Below, piece by piece: positions 23,381-30,791 of a DNA stretch of 30,791 nucleotides. Origin of the DNA: JAKVCB01 sp963578605 (lineage in GTDB: Bacteria > Planctomycetota > Planctomycetia > Pirellulales > Lacipirellulaceae); contig CAUZEA010000072.1 in assembly GCA_963578605.1 (NCBI GenBank), forward strand, positions 1 to 30,791, written 5' to 3'. Within the stretch, counting starts at the first letter, position 1. Every line of letters begins with the position of its first letter. The translations under genes and the position numbers were made by a program. The notes beneath the pieces were generated by a model, which was not told the origin of the DNA, did no database searches, and saw nothing but the letters and a program-made list of their open reading frames with translations.

Positions 23381-25267
23381 ATGACAAAGTTGCTCCAATG
23401 CGTGGCAGCTGGCCTGATGGCGTGCACTTTTCTGGTGGGTACCGCCGAGGCAACCATCTATTGGGTTGAGGACTTCGACCCAGGAAGCATTGACGACGGG
23501 AAATGGGGACTCCAAACCGATGCCGAAGGCGAGTTGATCGGAACCTATGACATTGTTGACCTGGGGCTCGAGTTCTTTGACAGCTCGTTGGACGGACACA
23601 ACGCGGTACGGATTTGGTCAGACACTGGGGCTCGCTACTCCTCAATGGCCGATTTCACCCGCACAGATCGTACCCGAGGTGGCACCTCCGACACGACAGT
23701 CGGCCTGCCGAGCGAAGGCAATACCCGCTACCTCTATTTCTGGGGCGTCTACAACGTCGAGGGAGACGCCCGTTACTGTTTTGGCTTCGACCAGGGTGAC
23801 GTGTTTGCTGACGAGTTGCCCAGTGCGTTCGGTTTTGCCCATTACCAGGAAGACAACAACCTTCTTCATCGGTACGACGAGGCCACCGAGAATACGCTGA
23901 GTCACAATCCAGGTGATTACGACTACCGTCTCAAGTTTACTTCACCTGGCGATCCCGATCTTGACGTGTTCTGGCAACACAAGCCCGTGGGTACTGAAAG
24001 TTGGATTACGACTCACAGCCGTACCGTGGCAGCGGGCAATCCGGCAAGTGTTAATGATTCTCCTGATCGGTTGGTCAAGCTGGGGGCCGATCCTGGAAGC
24101 CACAGATTCTATGTGGATCAAATCGAGTTTTCCGACGAAGACCGTACCGCCATGCTGGCCGGGGAAGATTTTCAGTGGAATGCGACCGCGGGTGGAGATT
24201 TTTTCTCGCCGTCAAACTGGCTGCCCTCCGGTACCCCGGGTGTTAATAACAGGATAACTTTTGGTGGCATTGCTCAAGGACCGAGTACCGTGCTCGCTGA
24301 TCAACCGATCAACGCGAGTTCCGTCATTTTCAACCACAACGACCATAGCTACCTCATCGCGGGTACTGGCCCCTTCAATCTGTCTGCAGGTGATGCTGGG
24401 GGACCTCAAGTTCAGGTCCTTAGCGGCAGCCATGAATTCCAGACCGAAGTCAACCTTGTCGACAATACCACGATGGACATCGCCGGCGGAGCAACGCTGG
24501 AATTCGAAAACAAACTTTCCTTGCTCGGCAACACCTTGACCAAGACCGGTGACGGGATCCTTGCCGTCAACAATCCGTCAAACACGGGTGGCGGCACGGT
24601 CGACGTGCAGGGGGGAACAGTATCAGGTGGAGGAACCATCGGCGGCGATTTGAACAATGCTACCGGGTCGATCGCACCAGGGATCAGTCCCGGCATCTTG
24701 ACGGTCGGTGGAAATTTTTCCCAGCAGCCAAACGGTACCCTGGCAATAGAAATTGGTGGGCCGACGCAGGGCACCGAGTACGACACCCTGGCGGTCACCG
24801 GTACAGCTACTGTCGACGGGACCCTGCTGGTTTCGTTGATCGATGACTTTATTCCATCTGCTGGTCAACAATTCACGGTACTGACGTCGGCCGGATTGAC
24901 CGCTGGTGGTTTAACCCTCACAGGATCGGCAAGCGACTCGTTCAACCTGACGGTCAATGGCTCAGACGTTATCCTCCAATCCCTGGGAAGCCTCGTTGCC
25001 GGTGACTACAATAGGAACGGCGTTGTCGATGCCGCCGATTACACCCTCTGGAGAGACACCTTTGGCCAGAGCGTGACCACAGGAACCGGTGCCGACGGGG
25101 TCGCCGACGGTGCCATCACTGAACTCGACTACGAGTTTTGGAAGGGCCGATTTGGCACCGCTGCTACCGGCAGCGGAGCGGGCCAGGCCGTGCCGGAACC
25201 AACCAGCATCATCCTGTTGGTACTGAGCGTCATCGGCGCAGGCTGTCGCAGGCTGCACCGCCGCTGA
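23381..25267 (+). CDS. Large PEP-CTERM surface protein with dockerin-like repeat, tandem copy 1
   Basis: A 628-aa protein. Signal peptide about 1-24 (LMACTFLVGTAEA). Residues about 25-255 form a beta-rich module (RYLYFWGVYNVEGDARY; VDQIEFSDEDR), perhaps lectin-like. From FQWNATAGGDFFSPSNW onward there are autotransporter-type repeats: LTKTGDGILAVNN, GGTVSGGGTIGGDLNN and SPGILTVGGNFSQ. Residues about 540-592 hold a dockerin-like pair (GDYNRNGVVDAADYTLW; DGAITELDYEFW) with Ca-binding-type Asp/Asn spacing. The end, VPEPTSIILLVLSVIGAG plus CRRLHRR, is a PEP-CTERM sorting signal. The second of two close ATGs is used because AAGG is 9 nt upstream. It probably acts on the cell surface or in an extracellular matrix; binding partners are unknown. 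Confidence 0.92.
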   Translation: MTKLLQCVAAGLMACTFLVGTAEATIYWVEDFDPGSIDDGKWGLQTDAEGELIGTYDIVDLGLEFFDSSLDGHNAVRIWSDTGARYSSMADFTRTDRTRGGTSDTTVGLPSEGNTRYLYFWGVYNVEGDARYCFGFDQGDVFADELPSAFGFAHYQEDNNLLHRYDEATENTLSHNPGDYDYRLKFTSPGDPDLDVFWQHKPVGTESWITTHSRTVAAGNPASVNDSPDRLVKLGADPGSHRFYVDQIEFSDEDRTAMLAGEDFQWNATAGGDFFSPSNWLPSGTPGVNNRITFGGIAQGPSTVLADQPINASSVIFNHNDHSYLIAGTGPFNLSAGDAGGPQVQVLSGSHEFQTEVNLVDNTTMDIAGGATLEFENKLSLLGNTLTKTGDGILAVNNPSNTGGGTVDVQGGTVSGGGTIGGDLNNATGSIAPGISPGILTVGGNFSQQPNGTLAIEIGGPTQGTEYDTLAVTGTATVDGTLLVSLIDDFIPSAGQQFTVLTSAGLTAGGLTLTGSASDSFNLTVNGSDVILQSLGSLVAGDYNRNGVVDAADYTLWRDTFGQSVTTGTGADGVADGAITELDYEFWKGRFGTAATGSGAGQAVPEPTSIILLVLSVIGAGCRRLHRR

Positions 25268-25321
25268 AGTGGGCAGCTGTTATCAGGAAACTCTGTTCTA
25301 TCGTTCGTTCAGCCGCTGGGC

Positions 25322-25375
25322 GGAAAATGATCGAAGGTCAAAAAAACAGGGCCCGTCACTTCGTTGACCGCGCCG
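25322..25375 (-). repeat. Degenerate copy of the PEP-CTERM terminator element
   Basis: GGAAAATGATCGAAGG, a seven-A tract and a GC-rich hairpin region parallel the segment 22079-22135 (GGAAAATGACCGAAG, seven A, terminator stem). The stem here is imperfect. In this orientation it would terminate minus-strand transcription, although the gene upstream of it runs on the plus strand. Confidence 0.6.
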
Positions 25376-25477
25376 CATCTTCTGTGAGTGTGTGTGGTCG
25401 TATGGAATATTTTTTCATCCGGGCAGGTGCGTGCCCCCGGAAACCTCCTGGACAATTTGGAATTTTATCGAATTACC

Positions 25478-25506
25478 TTTAAATTTTAGTTGCCATGCGG
25501 TACAGT
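25478..25506 (+). promoter_or_regulatory. Promoter of tandem PEP-CTERM copy 2
   Basis: TTTAAA (25478-25483), a 17-bp spacer and TACAGT (25501-25506). It matches the copy 1 promoter in position and spacing but with a weaker -35 and a different -10, so the two copies may differ in expression. Confidence 0.5.
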
Positions 25507-25514
25507 GAATGCTG

Positions 25515-25551
25515 TGTCCCGAACCGCAAGAGATGTATCCCAAACCGCAAG
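25515..25551 (+). repeat. 21-bp tandem duplication in the copy 2 leader
   Basis: TGTCCCGAACCGCAAG (25515-25530) recurs as TATCCCAAACCGCAAG (25536-25551). Copy 1 has this word only once (TATTCTGAACCGCAAG, 23243-23258). It lies just after the predicted transcription start. Confidence 0.7.
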
Positions 25552-25672
25552 GTGGGTTACGTACGAATTGCTTTAAAAACAGACTTCGCAGTAGAGGATG
25601 GCCACCGGACCGGGGCACCGTGCGGGCGAGGTCCCGACCGAATATCAACTTCTCGGGAAAAGGTTAATGGTC

Positions 25673-27559
25673 ATGACAAAGTTGCTCCAATGTCTGGCAG
25701 CTGGCCTGATGGCGTGCACTTTTCTGGTGGGTACTGCGGAGGCGACGATCTATTGGATTGAGGACTTCCACCCAGGGAGCATTGACGGCGAGGAATGGGG
25801 ATTCAATTTGGATGCCGAAGGCCTATTGATCGGAACCTATGACATTGTTGACTTGGGGACCGAGTTCTTTGACAGCTCGTTGGACGGGCACAGCGCGGTA
25901 CGGATTTGGTCATCGAGTGGGTATCGCTTCCCTGTGCTGGCCGATTTCACCCATACAGATCGCACTCGAGGTGGCATCTCCGACACGACAATCGGTCTGC
26001 CAAGTGAAGGCAAGTCCCGCTACCTCTATTTCTGGGGAGTCTACAACGTCGAGGGAGACGCCCGTTACGGTTTTGGCCTCGACCAGGGTGACGTGTTTGC
26101 TGACGAGTTGTCCAGTGCATTCGGTTTTGCCCATTACCAGGAAGACGGCAACCTTCTTCATCGGTACAACGAGGCCACCGAGAATACACTGAGTCACGAT
26201 CCAGGTGACTACGACTACCGTCTCAAGTTTCATTCACCTGGCGATCCCGATCTTGACGTGCTCTGGCAACACAAGCCTGTGGGTACTGAAAGTTGGATTA
26301 CGACTCACAGCCATACCGTGGCAGCAGGCAATCCGGCAAGTGTTAATGATTCTCCTGATCGCCTGGTCAAGCTGTCGGCCGATGGTGGAAACCACAGATT
26401 CTATGTGAACCAAATCGAGTTTTCCGACGAAGACCGTGTCTCCATGCTGGCCGAGGGAGACTTTCAGTGGCGTTCGACTGTGGGCGGAGATTTTTTCTCG
26501 CCGTCAAACTGGCTGCCCTCCGGTACCCCGGGTCTTAATAACAGCATGACCTTTGGTGGCATTGCTCAGGGACCGAGTACCGTGTTCACGGATCAACCCG
26601 TCAATGCGAGTTCCGTCACTTTCGACAATACCGACCAGAGGTACCACATTGCAGGCGCTGGCCCCTTCAATCTATCCGTAGGTGATGCTGGGGGACCTCA
26701 AGTTCAGGTCCTTAGCGGCACCCATGAATTCCAGACCGAAGTCAACCTGACCGACAATACCACGATGGACATCGCCAGCGCGTCGACGCTGGAGTTCGAA
26801 AACAAACTTTCCTTGCTCGGCAACACCTTGACCAAGACCGGTGAAGGGATCCTCGCCATCAACAATCGGTTAAACACGGGTGGCGGCACGGTCGACGTGC
26901 AGGGGGGAACAGTATCAGGTAGAGGAACCATCGGCGGCGATTTGAACAATGCTACCGGGTCGATCGCACCGGGGATCAGTCCCGGCATCTTGACGGTCGG
27001 TGGGAATTTTTCCCAGCAGGAAAACGGTACCCTGGAAATAGAAATTGGTGGGCTGGCGCAGGGCACCGAGTACGACACCCTGGCGGTCACCGGTACAGCT
27101 ACTGTCGACGGGACCCTGTTGGTTTTGTTGATCGATGACTTTATCCCATCTGCTGGTCAGCAATTCACGGTACTGACGTCGGCCGGATTGACCGCTGGTG
27201 GTTTAACCCTCACAGGATCGGCAAGCGACTCGTTCAACCTGGTGGTCAATGGCTCAGACGTTATCCTCCAATCTCTGGGAAGCCTCATCGCCGGTGACTA
27301 CAACGGGAACGGCCTTGTCGATGCCGCCGATTACACCCTCTGGAGAGACACCTTTGGCCAGAGTGTGACCACAGGAACCGGTGCCGACGGAGTCGCCGAC
27401 GGGGTCATCACTGAACTCGACTACGAGTTTTGGAAGGGACGATTTGGCATCTCTGCTACTGCCAGCGGAGAGGGCCAGGCCGTGCCGGAACCAACCAGTA
27501 TCATTCTGTTGGCACTGACTGTCATCTGCGCAGGCTGTCGCAGGCTGTGCCGCCGCTGA
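25673..27559 (+). CDS. Large PEP-CTERM surface protein with dockerin-like repeat, tandem copy 2
   Basis: A 628-aa protein with the same domain order as copy 1: signal peptide, beta-rich N-terminal module, autotransporter-type repeats beginning FQWRSTVGGDFFSPSNW, dockerin-like GDYNGNGLVDAADYTLW, and VPEPTSIILLALTVICAG with a basic tail. No length change separates the copies, so both are under reading-frame constraint. Replacements are frequent in the N-terminal module and sparse in the repeat and dockerin parts, suggesting the N-terminal module has diversified or that the 3' half was homogenised by gene conversion (inference). The frame is open upstream to 25598, but copy 1 lacks that extension and AAGG sits 9 nt before ATG 25673. 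Confidence 0.92.
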   Translation: MTKLLQCLAAGLMACTFLVGTAEATIYWIEDFHPGSIDGEEWGFNLDAEGLLIGTYDIVDLGTEFFDSSLDGHSAVRIWSSSGYRFPVLADFTHTDRTRGGISDTTIGLPSEGKSRYLYFWGVYNVEGDARYGFGLDQGDVFADELSSAFGFAHYQEDGNLLHRYNEATENTLSHDPGDYDYRLKFHSPGDPDLDVLWQHKPVGTESWITTHSHTVAAGNPASVNDSPDRLVKLSADGGNHRFYVNQIEFSDEDRVSMLAEGDFQWRSTVGGDFFSPSNWLPSGTPGLNNSMTFGGIAQGPSTVFTDQPVNASSVTFDNTDQRYHIAGAGPFNLSVGDAGGPQVQVLSGTHEFQTEVNLTDNTTMDIASASTLEFENKLSLLGNTLTKTGEGILAINNRLNTGGGTVDVQGGTVSGRGTIGGDLNNATGSIAPGISPGILTVGGNFSQQENGTLEIEIGGLAQGTEYDTLAVTGTATVDGTLLVLLIDDFIPSAGQQFTVLTSAGLTAGGLTLTGSASDSFNLVVNGSDVILQSLGSLIAGDYNGNGLVDAADYTLWRDTFGQSVTTGTGADGVADGVITELDYEFWKGRFGISATASGEGQAVPEPTSIILLALTVICAGCRRLCRR

Positions 27560-27664
27560 AGTGGGCAGTTGTAGTCACGTTTATCAGGAAACTCTGATCT
27601 ATCGTTCGTTCAGCCACTGGGCAGCGGATGCGAACTTGCAGTCCACGAGCCACATCGATTTTCC

Positions 27665-29665
27665 ATGAAACGCTTTTGGTCCTCCCTACTGTTGTGCGGG
27701 CTCTTCGTTGCCGGTGCCCAGGCTCAATTTTTCTGGCGCGAAGAGTTTAGTCATCTCAACGATTGGAACACCTCGTATGATCCGTCCAAGCAAACCATTG
27801 TGGACCTTGGCGTCGTCGATCCCGGGTTGAGCGGAGAAACAGGAGTCTACATCACCGGAGGTGGTCGCACCTACAATGAAACGCACACCGATCGCACACC
27901 GAGCACGGGCAACATCGGATTTCCGGCCAACGGCGAAACGCGTTATCTCTACTTCTGGGGTGTTTACAATGAGTCGCACGACACCCGTATTGGCGGAGGT
28001 TTTTCAACCGGAGATGTATTTGCCAACGAGTTGGCCGACGGATTAGGATTTCACCATTTGCAGAGTCCGGACGATGCTCTGTTGATTCGCGTCAATGGCA
28101 GTACGGTTGCATCACCGACTTTGGAAAGAGGAGACTACGATCATCGAATCGTGATGACCGGAAAACCAGCAGGGGTGATGGAGGTCACCTGGGAACACAA
28201 AGCGTACCGTGCGCCGGTTTGGACAACCGCTCACACCACCACCGGAAGCACGGCTGCTTTTGCAGACCGGCTGGTCAAACTGGGCGTCGACAACAACGCA
28301 CCGGGTGCCTACATCGACGAAATCGAATTTACCGACCAGGATCGATTGTTCAAAGTCGGCAGCCAGGGATCCCCGGTGGTGGCCGATACCAGCCCCTTTG
28401 CCATAACAGCGCTGGTGCAAAGTTTTGCCTCGGTGAACATGAACCTGAGTAACTACCTCGGGGCAAATATGAATACGCTGCTGGCATTCAAAGCCGATGA
28501 ATATCTGGCGATCAAGGCAGCCAATGCTCAAGTGCCATGGCAGATGCATGTCGACGCCACGGCCGCCAACCCGGCTTGGGCCAGTGGAAGTCTCCAGACG
28601 AAACTCCAGCAGTACCACAACGACTACGCTGGCAATAACGCCTGGTACACCAAAGACGAACCACAATTCATCGCCATGGCAGACAGCGCCCCGGTGGCCA
28701 GCTGGTTACAGTCAACTTTTCCTGGTTCCAAGGTTATCACGAACGTGTTGCCTGCAGGTGCCAGTGCTACCAAGTTGTATGGCGACAGCAGCAATCCTGG
28801 TTACACGTACGACCAGTACCTGAGCGACGTCATCTCGATCATTGGGCCCGATGTCCTGATGGTGGATCAATATCCGTTCCTCAATGGAGGTACGACGAGC
28901 CACGATGTAATGCACAACACTATGAGTAAGGTGCGCGAGGCGGCTCAAGCCAACAACATGCCGTACCATATATTTGTGCAAGCCTTCAAGCGGGACGACC
29001 TCAACCGCCGACTTCCCAGCGAGTCGGATCTGCGGATGCAGGTTTTCGCCGCCATGACGTACGGGTTCACCGGCATCTCCTATTTCACATACGACCCGTT
29101 TGGCGACTATGGTGGGGGGGACCTGACCATGGTGAGTCCCCTGGGAGGCCCGACACCCGAGCTTTATGACAACGTCCAGGCGCTGAATGCTGAAATTGGC
29201 ATCCTTGGAAAAGCACTCGGCCTGATGTCCAACACTGGGGTAGGCTGGCTTGAGGGTGGTGTGGGAAACAAACCTACTGGAATCAACGACTGGACCTTCG
29301 GCACCGGCGGGGATACCAAAATCCAAAGCATCTCGGTTCTCGACACAGAAGGAGGGGGTATTAGCGAAGATGAAGACGGGTTAATCGGTTTCTTTAAGGA
29401 CGATACCGCGGAAGACTATTTCTTGCTCGCCAACATGTTCCATTCTTCAGGCACTTCAAGCGATGATGCTGAACTACGATTTCAAATTCAATTCGACAGC
29501 AGTGTTGACCAATTGCTGCGGCTCAGTCGAACCACTGGCCATTCACAAATCGTTAACCTTACCGGTAATCTTTTAGATGTCACCCTCCCAGGTGGTACGG
29601 GAGACTTGTTCAAATACGCGACCGGCAACCCCGATGTTTTTCCCACTTCCACCCTGGCAGAGTGA
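27665..29665 (+). CDS. Secreted fusion of PEP-CTERM N-terminal module and glycosidase-like domain, ended by an in-frame TGA
   Basis: A 666-aa product. Signal peptide 1-20 (SLLLCGLFVAGAQA). Residues 21-227 match the N-terminal module of the two upstream tandem proteins (RYLYFWGVYNESHDTR; GDVFANEL; IDEIEFTDQDR). Residues about 244-655 are homologous to the glycosidase-like protein at 20683-22035, sharing KDEPQ (330-334), RLPSESDLRMQVF, YFTY and LPGGTGDLF. TGA at 29663-29665 ends the frame, yet the same frame continues at once into the autotransporter-repeat/PEP-CTERM half (29669-30580). Without the stop the protein would be 971 aa and surface-sorted. As written, it would be a secreted enzyme-like protein with no sorting signal. 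No clear Shine-Dalgarno precedes ATG 27665. Confidence 0.85.
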   Translation: MKRFWSSLLLCGLFVAGAQAQFFWREEFSHLNDWNTSYDPSKQTIVDLGVVDPGLSGETGVYITGGGRTYNETHTDRTPSTGNIGFPANGETRYLYFWGVYNESHDTRIGGGFSTGDVFANELADGLGFHHLQSPDDALLIRVNGSTVASPTLERGDYDHRIVMTGKPAGVMEVTWEHKAYRAPVWTTAHTTTGSTAAFADRLVKLGVDNNAPGAYIDEIEFTDQDRLFKVGSQGSPVVADTSPFAITALVQSFASVNMNLSNYLGANMNTLLAFKADEYLAIKAANAQVPWQMHVDATAANPAWASGSLQTKLQQYHNDYAGNNAWYTKDEPQFIAMADSAPVASWLQSTFPGSKVITNVLPAGASATKLYGDSSNPGYTYDQYLSDVISIIGPDVLMVDQYPFLNGGTTSHDVMHNTMSKVREAAQANNMPYHIFVQAFKRDDLNRRLPSESDLRMQVFAAMTYGFTGISYFTYDPFGDYGGGDLTMVSPLGGPTPELYDNVQALNAEIGILGKALGLMSNTGVGWLEGGVGNKPTGINDWTFGTGGDTKIQSISVLDTEGGGISEDEDGLIGFFKDDTAEDYFLLANMFHSSGTSSDDAELRFQIQFDSSVDQLLRLSRTTGHSQIVNLTGNLLDVTLPGGTGDLFKYATGNPDVFPTSTLAE

Positions 29666-29668
29666 AAC

Positions 29669-30580
29669 TTGACCCACGGGGGCAATTGGAATCATGGCAC
29701 AAATTGGATACCATTCGGCAGCCCCACGAACAACACCGCCCTGTTTGGCGACCGAATTACAGGTCCCAGTACGGTTTTCACCGATCAACCCGCAACCCTC
29801 AACAAACTGGTCTTCGACAGCTCGTACCGTTACCTGGTCGCCGGTGGTGGGGGAATTTCGCTGGCAACTGCTGGCCTCGGTGCACCGATGATTCAAGTCG
29901 TATCGGGTGATCACGAATTCCAAACATCCGTGACTCTCCTGAACGACACCACCGTCGAGGTAGCTGATGGCTCGTTGCTTGAATTTGAAAATCAACTTTC
30001 ACTCGGCGGTAACACATTGACCAAGACCGGAAATGGAATTCTGGCCATCAACAATGTGCTCGATAGCGACGGCGGGATGATCGATGTGCAAAGCGGTACG
30101 GTTACGGGGTCAGGGCTCATTGTCGGCAGTTTGGCAAACTCTGCTGGAATCATCTCGCCTGGTAACAGTCCAGGATTATTGGAAATCGGCGGTGATTTCA
30201 TCCAAGGCGCCCAAGGAAGCCTCCTGATCGAAATCGGTGGCAGCGCACCCCGCACCGATTTCGACGTGCTGGTCGTCCGGGGAACCGCAAACCTGGGCGG
30301 GCAGTTAACCGTTGGTTTGCTCGGGAATTACCAGCCAGGTCAGGGCAACACCTTTGAGATCATCCAATTTGGGGAATCAACTGGGCAATTCAACTCGATC
30401 TCCCTGCCGGCGCTGCCCGACGGGTTGGCCTGGGACACCTCCCAAATCTACGCAACCGGCACCTTGAGTGTCATCCCAGAACCAACAACCGTCGCGTTGT
30501 TGGTTGGCGGATTCTTCGGCTTGCTCGGTTCAATGCACCGCCAGCGAAATCGCTCTGGTGCCGAGCGGCTCACCCGGTGA
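29669..30580 (+). CDS. Detached C-terminal half: autotransporter-type repeats plus PEP-CTERM signal (likely 3' part of an interrupted gene)
   Basis: 303 codons in the same frame as 27665-29665, separated only by TGA-AAC. It begins LTHGGNWNHGTNW, aligning without gaps to the paralogues' ATAGGDFFSPSNW. It continues with GPSTVFTDQP, LTKTGNGILAINN, SGTVTGSGLIVGSL and SPGLLEIGGDF, and ends VIPEPTTVALLVGGFFGLLG plus a basic tail, a PEP-CTERM signal. The dockerin-like part of the paralogues is missing. There is no signal peptide, no Shine-Dalgarno and no ATG near the 5' end (only TTG 29669), so independent translation would give a protein that cannot be exported. It is best read as the 3' half of one gene, expressed only by readthrough or now dead. 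Confidence 0.75.
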   Translation: MTHGGNWNHGTNWIPFGSPTNNTALFGDRITGPSTVFTDQPATLNKLVFDSSYRYLVAGGGGISLATAGLGAPMIQVVSGDHEFQTSVTLLNDTTVEVADGSLLEFENQLSLGGNTLTKTGNGILAINNVLDSDGGMIDVQSGTVTGSGLIVGSLANSAGIISPGNSPGLLEIGGDFIQGAQGSLLIEIGGSAPRTDFDVLVVRGTANLGGQLTVGLLGNYQPGQGNTFEIIQFGESTGQFNSISLPALPDGLAWDTSQIYATGTLSVIPEPTTVALLVGGFFGLLGSMHRQRNRSGAERLTR

Positions 30581-30710
30581 TCTCAGCACCCACGCCGCAA
30601 AAACGTGCAGCCGCACAACACGCCGAAAAGATCCCCTCAGCAGCCCACAGGGATACCGTCGCCCGGGAACTAAGGGTAATCCGACCGCTGCCCGTCCGCC
30701 CAGGTGGCTG

Positions 30711-30791
30711 ATGGAATTTTCCACTGCTCTGGCCAGCTTGAAAGGTGGTATGCTTCCGTTAAGATCGAAGTCTTCGGCAAGGATTGTTGCG
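30711..30791 (+). CDS. Possible start of a gene running off the right edge
   Basis: ATG 30711 opens 27 codons without a stop to the window end, with AGGTGG just 3 nt upstream. A second in-frame ATG at 30750 follows AAAGGTGG. No family can be recognised from so few residues, and chance is a good alternative. Confidence 0.2.
   Translation, partial: MEFSTALASLKGGMLPLRSKSSARIVA

Larger units (their letters stand above)
23136..25321 (+). repeat. Tandem segmental duplication, copy 1
   Basis: From about 23136 (TTTTTCACCAGGGCAGGTG) to about 25321 (TCGTTCGTTCAGCCGCTGGG) the sequence is repeated at 25411-27622. The unit includes promoter, leader, the whole PEP-CTERM gene and a short 3' flank. Coding parts are exactly equal in length (1887 bp each, start-to-start 2292 bp). 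The non-coding parts carry small insertions. Confidence 0.9.
25268..25672. other. Intergenic region between the tandem PEP-CTERM genes
   Basis: About 405 bp. It contains the shared 3' flank of copy 1, a degenerate relic of the terminator found at 22098-22135, the copy 2 promoter and its leader. No gene is seen, although the copy 2 frame is open upstream to 25598. Confidence 0.5.
25411..27622 (+). repeat. Tandem segmental duplication, copy 2
   Basis: This is the counterpart of 23136-25321. It differs by substitutions, a 21-bp leader insertion near 25515-25551 and 9 extra bases after the stop codon. Amino-acid changes cluster in the first 300 or so residues; the last part is almost unchanged. 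Confidence 0.9.

Noticed and set aside
25598..25672. Upstream extension of tandem copy 2 (24-25 extra codons)
   Set aside because: Copy 1 lacks it, it would place a non-signal stretch before the signal peptide, and the SD fits ATG 25673.
23136..27622. CRISPR or short satellite array
   Set aside because: The repeat unit is about 2.3 kb and protein-coding; no short spacer-repeat pattern occurs anywhere in the window.
29663..29665. Genome-wide reassignment of UGA to Trp
   Set aside because: Many other genes here end with TGA at the expected family length (e.g. 2221-2223, 4713-4715), and Trp is encoded by TGG throughout.
1..30791. Insertion sequences, transposases, integrases, tRNA or rRNA genes
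   Set aside because: No transposase motifs, terminal inverted repeats with target duplications, tRNA cloverleaf or rRNA sequence could be recognised.

Overview
The window looks like chromosomal DNA from a planctomycete, probably of the Pirellulales type. This is inferred from gene content, because no rRNA or marker gene is present. It holds a DUF1559 pseudopilin-like protein, a secreted FGly-type sulfatase, several secreted beta-propeller proteins, Tat-exported proteins, PEP-CTERM proteins with dockerin-like repeats, and many 'orphan' Gfo/Idh/MocA, DapA-type and amidohydrolase enzymes. Base composition is moderately GC-rich, starts are mixed ATG/GTG, and many genes lack a strong Shine-Dalgarno sequence.

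Left part (1-14.3 kb), mostly cytoplasmic or membrane metabolism. A partial DapA/NanA-family aldolase (minus strand) is divergent from a Gfo/Idh/MocA oxidoreductase. Next comes a plus-strand cluster at 2577-8017: two alkaline-phosphatase-superfamily hydrolases (one membrane-anchored, one a predicted Tat lipoprotein, coding regions overlapping by 31 bp), a 65-residue ribbon-helix-helix-like protein and a three-TM membrane protein. A convergent amidohydrolase follows, then AAC(3)-family acetyltransferase, DegT-type aminotransferase, NAD-dependent epimerase and DUF1559 genes. The aminotransferase, epimerase and acetyltransferase together suggest modified-sugar or small-molecule metabolism, but no substrate can be read from the sequence.

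Middle part (14.4-22.1 kb), secreted carbohydrate-related proteins: a sulfatase, a sialidase-fold BNR protein, a GH32/43-like propeller protein, a Tat-exported TolB-like propeller protein and a secreted TIM-barrel glycosidase-like protein. A perfect 16-bp palindrome lies in the divergent promoter region between the BNR and GH32/43-like genes.

Right part (22.1-30.6 kb), a PEP-CTERM surface-protein region. A small PEP-CTERM protein on the minus strand has a good promoter and a strong intrinsic terminator. It is divergent from two tandem paralogues of identical coding length (628 aa each), which were duplicated together with their promoter and leader. A third, related gene has the same N-terminal module, but a glycosidase-like domain (homologous to the product of 20683-22035) sits between it and the autotransporter-type repeat/PEP-CTERM half. 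One in-frame TGA splits this third gene exactly where both paralogues carry a conserved Trp. The third gene and its stop codon are the most striking observation; the two-hydrolase membrane cluster is the best candidate for an uncharacterised multi-gene system.
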